Source: Magnetospirillum sp. WYHS-4
Lineage (GTDB): Bacteria > Pseudomonadota > Alphaproteobacteria > Rhodospirillales > GLO-3
Assembly: GCA_039908345.1 (NCBI GenBank)
Contig: JAMOBD010000026.1
Coordinates: forward strand, 1 to 37,303
Direction of reading: 5' to 3'
DNA: 37,303 nt
Part shown: piece after piece, positions 33,849 through 37,303 of the stretch
Numbering within the stretch: position 1 is the stretch's first letter
Layout of the letters: each line of letters begins with the position of its first letter
Notes under the pieces: generated by a model
What the model was told of the DNA's origin: nothing
Databases searched by the model: none
Seen by the model: the letters and a program-made list of their open reading frames with translations, nothing else
Program-made: the position numbers and the translations under genes

Positions 33849-35108
33849 ATGGCGTTGCGTTGCAGGGTCTGCGCGTCGGAAGGCTTGGAGCTTCTCGTCG
33901 ACATCGGCCCCATGCCTATCGCCCACCGCCTTCGCCGCCGGGCCGAAGAGACGGAACCGCGCTTTCCGCTCCGCTTCCATATTTGCGACCGTTGCGGCCT
34001 CTTGCAGATCGCCCGCCCCATCGATCCGGCCGTTCTCTATGCGGAAGCCGAGACCTACTCCACCGCCTTCCAGCGGCCGGCCCACATCCCGGACCTGATC
34101 GCCACCCTGCTGGCCCGCCGCGACCCCGGTCCCTTGCTGGAGATCGGCTGCAACGACGGCACGGTTCTGGCCGCCATGAAGGAACATGGCTTCGAAGACG
34201 CCATCGGTATCGAGCCCAACCGTCGGATGGCCGAAAGAGGTCGCGCCGCCGGGCTCGACATCCGGACCGGGTTCTTCGGCGAAGCCGACCTGGGAACCGG
34301 CTTCCATTTCGTCGTCGCCCGCCAAGTGCTGGAACACGTGGACGCCCTGGAACCCTTCGTGTCGGGTGTGCGGAAGGCGCTGGTGCCGGGCGGCCTGTTC
34401 GCCCTCGAACTGCCGCAGGTGGAGTCCGGCCTCGATACGGGCAATCCGGCGATCCTATGGGAGGAACACGTCAACTATTTCACCCAGCCGGCGATCGAGC
34501 GGCTCTTGGCTCTGTCCGGATTCCGCATCCTCGACCGCCGCCACTATGCCTTCGGCGGTGGCAGCCTTGCCCTGGTGGCCGAATTCGATCCCACCCTCCC
34601 CCTCGTTCCCTGGACGGCGGCGGACTGGAACGGCGTGGGGCCCGGCCGCCCCGACTACGCCGCCTTCGCGGCCGGGCTGGCAGCCTACCGGCAGGGCTTG
34701 TCCGACTTGGTCGCCGCCTATCGCTTGGCGGGCTGGCGTATCGCTCTCTACGGCTGCGCACCGCGTTCGGTAGTGGTGGTCAACGGCTGCGGCATCGAGG
34801 CCTCCCTCGACTGGGCCATCGACGACCGGACCGAGATCCAAGGTCGCTTCCTGCCGGGCACCGACCGCGCCATCGTGGGACTCGACGCCCTGGTTCCCGC
34901 CCCCACCCTCTACCTGCTCGGGGTGGGCGGCGAGAACGAATACCGGGTCAAGCGCAAGATCGCGGCCCGCGACGGCATGCAGCCACGCACCGCCAGCCTC
35001 TTCCCCCCGCGCGACGCCTTGGGAAGCATCGCCGCCGCGCGAAAGGCCCTGTCCGGATCAGGCCTTGGTGTCGAGCAGTTCGCGCTGCATCTCGTCGGCG
35101 GCGCGTAG
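33849..35108 (+). CDS. class I SAM-dependent sugar C-methyltransferase-like (zinc-binding)
   Basis: A 419-residue protein with the three-part layout of C-methyltransferases of the TylC3/NovU type. The N-terminal zinc-binding part has Cys5-Val-Cys8 (CRVC) and Cys46/Cys49 (CDRC). The SAM-binding Rossmann domain (about 90-200) has LLEIGCNDGTVLAAM and RQVLEHVDALEPFV. A C-terminal domain follows (GGGSLALVAEF, ALYGCAPRSVVVVNGCG). Such enzymes methylate nucleotide-linked deoxysugars (family knowledge); no sugar-nucleotide genes are nearby to test this. Start ATG has GGGCGGG upstream. Its last 51 bases overlap the end of the convergent flagellar gene. Modification of a flagellin or surface glycan is speculation. 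Confidence 0.87.
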   Translation: MALRCRVCASEGLELLVDIGPMPIAHRLRRRAEETEPRFPLRFHICDRCGLLQIARPIDPAVLYAEAETYSTAFQRPAHIPDLIATLLARRDPGPLLEIGCNDGTVLAAMKEHGFEDAIGIEPNRRMAERGRAAGLDIRTGFFGEADLGTGFHFVVARQVLEHVDALEPFVSGVRKALVPGGLFALELPQVESGLDTGNPAILWEEHVNYFTQPAIERLLALSGFRILDRRHYAFGGGSLALVAEFDPTLPLVPWTAADWNGVGPGRPDYAAFAAGLAAYRQGLSDLVAAYRLAGWRIALYGCAPRSVVVVNGCGIEASLDWAIDDRTEIQGRFLPGTDRAIVGLDALVPAPTLYLLGVGGENEYRVKRKIAARDGMQPRTASLFPPRDALGSIAAARKALSGSGLGVEQFALHLVGGA

Positions 35109-36281
35109 CGTTTCCAGGTTGAAGGAATAGGCGGTGCGGGCCAGGATGGTACGCACCATCTCGCCGCCGATATCGACCGTGGATTGTTCCAACGCCCCGG
35201 CCTCGACGGTGCCGGCTTCCGCCTCGCCCGCCGTCCGCAGAGTCGGCGCGCCTGAATCCTCGGTGGCGCGGTAGACGTTGCCGCTCAGGGATTCCAGGCC
35301 TTCCGGATTACCGAAGGTGGCCACCGAGACCCGGTAGATAGGCCGCCGCTCGCCGTTCTCGAACAGGGCCATGACCGTTCCGTCCGGGCCCACCGTCGCG
35401 CCGCTGGACGTGCCGTAGCCGGCGCCGTCCGTTTCCACCCGCCCGAGGACGAAGTCGCTGCCGAACTGGGTCAGGCCCTCCAGGTCGATGTCGACCGACA
35501 AATCCGCCGCCCCCGACGACAGGTTGCCGACGAACAGCTTGGAAACCGCCCCGCCGTCGGGCCGGCCATCACTGCCGAAGGTCACCGGAACCGCGTAGGC
35601 ACCGCCGCCCGCCCCTCCTTCCTCCGCCATACCGGCGACGGGGCCGGCGGGATCGGCGATGGACAGATCGTACTGGTTGGCTCCGGTCTTGGTGAAGGTC
35701 AGGGAAAGGCTCACCGGATTGCCCAGGGAGTCGCGGGCCTGGGCGATAACGGCATGGCTGTCGCCCACTGGGGCATCGGCCGGCAGGTTGGCGCCGACGG
35801 CCAGACGGGTCGTGGCATCGGCCGTGCCCCCCACCCGCTTCAGGTTGACCGGCACCAAGCCATCGCCGCCGGTGGCTTGGCCCTGAGCGTCGGTCGGCCG
35901 GCCCAGCAGACGGAACCCCTGGGCGTTGACCAGATAGCCCTGGGAGTCGGGCTTGAAGGAGCCGGCGCGGGTATAAAGCGTGCCGCCGTCCCGCCCCTGC
36001 ACGGCGAAGAAACCTTGGCCGGCGATGGCAAGATCGGTGGTCGAGGAAGTGGCCTGCAAAAGGCCCTGGGTGGAAACCTCGGCGCGGCTGCGCCCCCGCA
36101 CGCCACCGGCCGAATAGGCGGTGGCGGAGGCCTGGCGGGTGACGAGGGTAGCGCCCTGGACGTCCGCGGCCTTGTGGCCGACCGTATGGACGTTCGCCAA
36201 GTTGTCGGCCGAAGCCGCCACCCGGCTCGCGTTCAAGGTAAGGCCCGAAACGGCCGAAGACAGAATTCCGGAGAGGCTCAT
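35058..36281 (-). CDS. flgE: flagellar hook protein FlgE-like
   Basis: A 407-residue rod/hook/filament-axis protein, about the usual FlgE length. The N-terminal motif MSLSGILSSAVSGLTLNAS...SADNLANVHTVGHKA and the C-terminal GALEQSTVDIGGEMVRTILARTAYS are the paired helices that form the D0 coiled coil of axial flagellar proteins. TDLAIAGQGFFAVQ (about 83-96) and YTRAGSFKPDSQGYLVNAQGFRLLG are FlgE/FlgF/FlgG core. The length and the large Gly/Ala-rich middle suit FlgE rather than FlgF or FlgG. ATG at 36281 has AAGGAAG upstream. The 3' end overlaps the methyltransferase gene on the other strand by 51 bases. Confidence 0.87.
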   Translation of the reverse strand: MSLSGILSSAVSGLTLNASRVAASADNLANVHTVGHKAADVQGATLVTRQASATAYSAGGVRGRSRAEVSTQGLLQATSSTTDLAIAGQGFFAVQGRDGGTLYTRAGSFKPDSQGYLVNAQGFRLLGRPTDAQGQATGGDGLVPVNLKRVGGTADATTRLAVGANLPADAPVGDSHAVIAQARDSLGNPVSLSLTFTKTGANQYDLSIADPAGPVAGMAEEGGAGGGAYAVPVTFGSDGRPDGGAVSKLFVGNLSSGAADLSVDIDLEGLTQFGSDFVLGRVETDGAGYGTSSGATVGPDGTVMALFENGERRPIYRVSVATFGNPEGLESLSGNVYRATEDSGAPTLRTAGEAEAGTVEAGALEQSTVDIGGEMVRTILARTAYSFNLETLRAADEMQRELLDTKA

Positions 36282-36371
36282 CGCGTCGCTTCCTTGCCTT
36301 TCTGGCAACGATCAGACCCATCATGCCGGAAGCGCCATCGGCCTGCCGTGATCGGTCTCACACTCGCGCGG

Positions 36372-36818
36372 TCACAGCGCCATGCTGAAGACGGTGCCGC
36401 GGAACTTGTTCTGGCCCGCGACGACACGGGCGTTGGTCTCGTAGGTGCCGATGGCCTTGGCCAGAAGGCCGCCGAACCCGCGCCCGCCCTCGGCCGTACC
36501 ATTCCGCTCGCCCTTCTGTTCGACGCCCGCGTTGGCCCGCAGGACCGCCGCGAAGGTATCGGGCGAGGTCATGACCCGGCTGATCATCCGGGCCGGCTGG
36601 CGCTCCGGCGCATGGCGGCCGGCGCCCTGGTCCTGGAAGGCGGTACCGAACCGGTAATTGATCTCCTGGTTGGCGACGCCCACGTCGGCGCTGATGCCCT
36701 GGACGGCGGAAGCCTCGGTCGACGCCGTGCCGCTGGGCATGCCGAGCAGACGGTTACCGGGCTGGTAGCCGCCGGTCTCCGTAGTCGTCACCGCCTGGGT
36801 TCGCGTGATCTGGGCCAT
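36372..36818 (-). CDS. unknown protein, upstream of the hook gene
   Basis: A 148-residue polar, Gly/Ala/Thr-rich soluble protein without signal peptide or membrane helix. ATG at 36818 has AAGG a few bases upstream. It begins MAQITRTQAVTTTETGG and ends FRGTVFSMAL. Composition (Gln/Asn/Thr/Ala, no Cys or Trp) resembles flagellar axial or export substrates, and it stands 90 bases upstream of the FlgE-like gene on the same strand, so a flagellar role is likely. I do not recognise a family; the length is too short for FlgD or FliK. Confidence 0.6.
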   Translation of the reverse strand: MAQITRTQAVTTTETGGYQPGNRLLGMPSGTASTEASAVQGISADVGVANQEINYRFGTAFQDQGAGRHAPERQPARMISRVMTSPDTFAAVLRANAGVEQKGERNGTAEGGRGFGGLLAKAIGTYETNARVVAGQNKFRGTVFSMAL

Positions 36819-36898
36819 AACCTTGCCGATCCAAAACCCGGTGCCGGGACCCGCATAGACCGCCCCGCACCTAACACTCCAGGTTTCATTATCGTGAC

Positions 36899-36910
36899 TT
36901 TCACGTGAAA
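36899..36910. promoter_or_regulatory. 12-bp perfect palindrome upstream of the flagellar genes
   Basis: TTTCACGTGAAA is its own reverse complement; the flanks extend it to ACTTTCACGTGAAA(A)AGT with one unpaired A. It lies 81-92 bases before the 148-residue gene in an AT-rich 116-base gap, as an operator might. Confidence 0.5.
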
Positions 36911-36934
36911 AGTCAATACGTTGTTAACTATTTC

Positions 36935-37303
36935 TCAGGTTGCCGACAGAAAAGCGAGGGCTTGGTCCAACGCCTCTTCCCCAAAAACCTCATGGCCGCC
37001 GTCGGGAATCCACAGGCCCAGCTTGGGTTCCCGTGCCGCCTCCAGAAGCCTCAGGCCCTGATCGAAGGGCACCACGCCGTCGGCAGTGCCGTGCAGGATC
37101 GCCACCGGCGTCGCCACGTGGGCGATCTTGTCGATGGAAGCGTACCGGTCACGCACCAGCCAGCGGGCCGGCAGGTAGGGATAATGGCGCTGGGCGGCAT
37201 CAGCCATGCTGGTGAAGGGGGCTTCCAGGATCAGGCCGGCCAGGGGCGTCCCGGCCCGGCCGGTTTCCCAGGCCATGTGGGTGGCGATGGCGCCGCCCAG
37301 GGA
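36935..37303 (-). CDS. alpha/beta hydrolase, C-terminal part (truncated by window edge)
   Basis: The 5' end lies outside the window; 122 codons are present. The visible start, SLGGAIATHMAWETG, is the tail of a GxSxGG nucleophile elbow. LILEAPFTSMADAA, then VATPVAILHGTADGVVPFDQG (acid residue Asp) and PDGGHEVFG (catalytic His) match the serine hydrolase family near BAAT/dienelactone/prolyl-oligopeptidase-like proteins of the Bem46 type. The catalytic acid and histidine are intact. Substrate is unknown. Confidence 0.88.
   Translation of the reverse strand, partial: SLGGAIATHMAWETGRAGTPLAGLILEAPFTSMADAAQRHYPYLPARWLVRDRYASIDKIAHVATPVAILHGTADGVVPFDQGLRLLEAAREPKLGLWIPDGGHEVFGEEALDQALAFLSAT

Overview
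The window looks like chromosomal DNA of a high-GC alphaproteobacterium, most likely a magnetotactic spirillum of the Magnetospirillum type (order Rhodospirillales). The strongest pointer is a gene at 19136-20065 whose product ends in the hallmark of the MamD/Mms6/MamG magnetosome proteins: a GTIWTG lead-in, a run of Leu-Gly pairs (LGLGLGLGAWGP), a basic stretch and an acidic tail. The large PAS-rich sensor kinases, a c-di-GMP phosphodiesterase, flagellar genes and the leuA / mreBCD-mrdA-rodA arrangement fit the same group. No gene looks plasmid- or phage-borne, and no insertion sequence or CRISPR array was seen.

Layout. 1-3949 (minus): two tandem paralogous polytopic membrane proteins with a GT-C-like layout, then a truncated HlyD-type membrane fusion protein, with overlapping or nearly overlapping ends. 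3950-4352: intergenic, with a 28-codon ORF whose ribosome site lies in a hairpin. 4353-6977 (minus): orphan GAF-PAS-PAS-PAS histidine kinase. 7363-10254 (plus): exported TolB-propeller/M28 peptidase/PDZ protein, preceded by two perfect 18-bp tandem repeats. 10349-16321: a FIST sensor protein, an adjacent PAS4 hybrid kinase with two receiver domains and HPt, and a convergent REC-EAL response regulator, together a plausible signalling module. 16395-18196 (minus): a CBS-pair protein and an ArsB/NhaD-type ion transporter. 18317-18880 (minus): a possible winged-helix regulator, divergent from mamD.

19039-21280 is the most unusual part: mamD with a clear promoter whose -35 box overlaps a perfect 9-bp inverted repeat, then two minus-strand genes that I cannot assign to a known family. 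One encodes a small membrane protein with a GTW + Gly/Leu-rich membrane segment reminiscent of the MamD/Mms6 tail. The other has an internally duplicated domain. The usual partners mamG, mamF and mamC are absent, so this may be a magnetosome-gene islet.

21281-29194 (plus): structured leader, leuA, a strong hairpin, then the elongasome operon mreB-mreC-mreD-mrdA-rodA, in which nearly every junction overlaps. 29422-29913: unknown three-helix membrane protein behind a structured leader. 29918-33519 (minus): holC, pepA, a UPF0104/LPG-synthase-TM-like protein, and a thioredoxin with a His/Cys/Gly tail. tRNA-His follows (minus). 33849-37303: a zinc-binding C-methyltransferase (plus) whose 3' end overlaps the 3' end of a FlgE-type hook protein (minus), then a small unknown gene and a truncated alpha/beta hydrolase.
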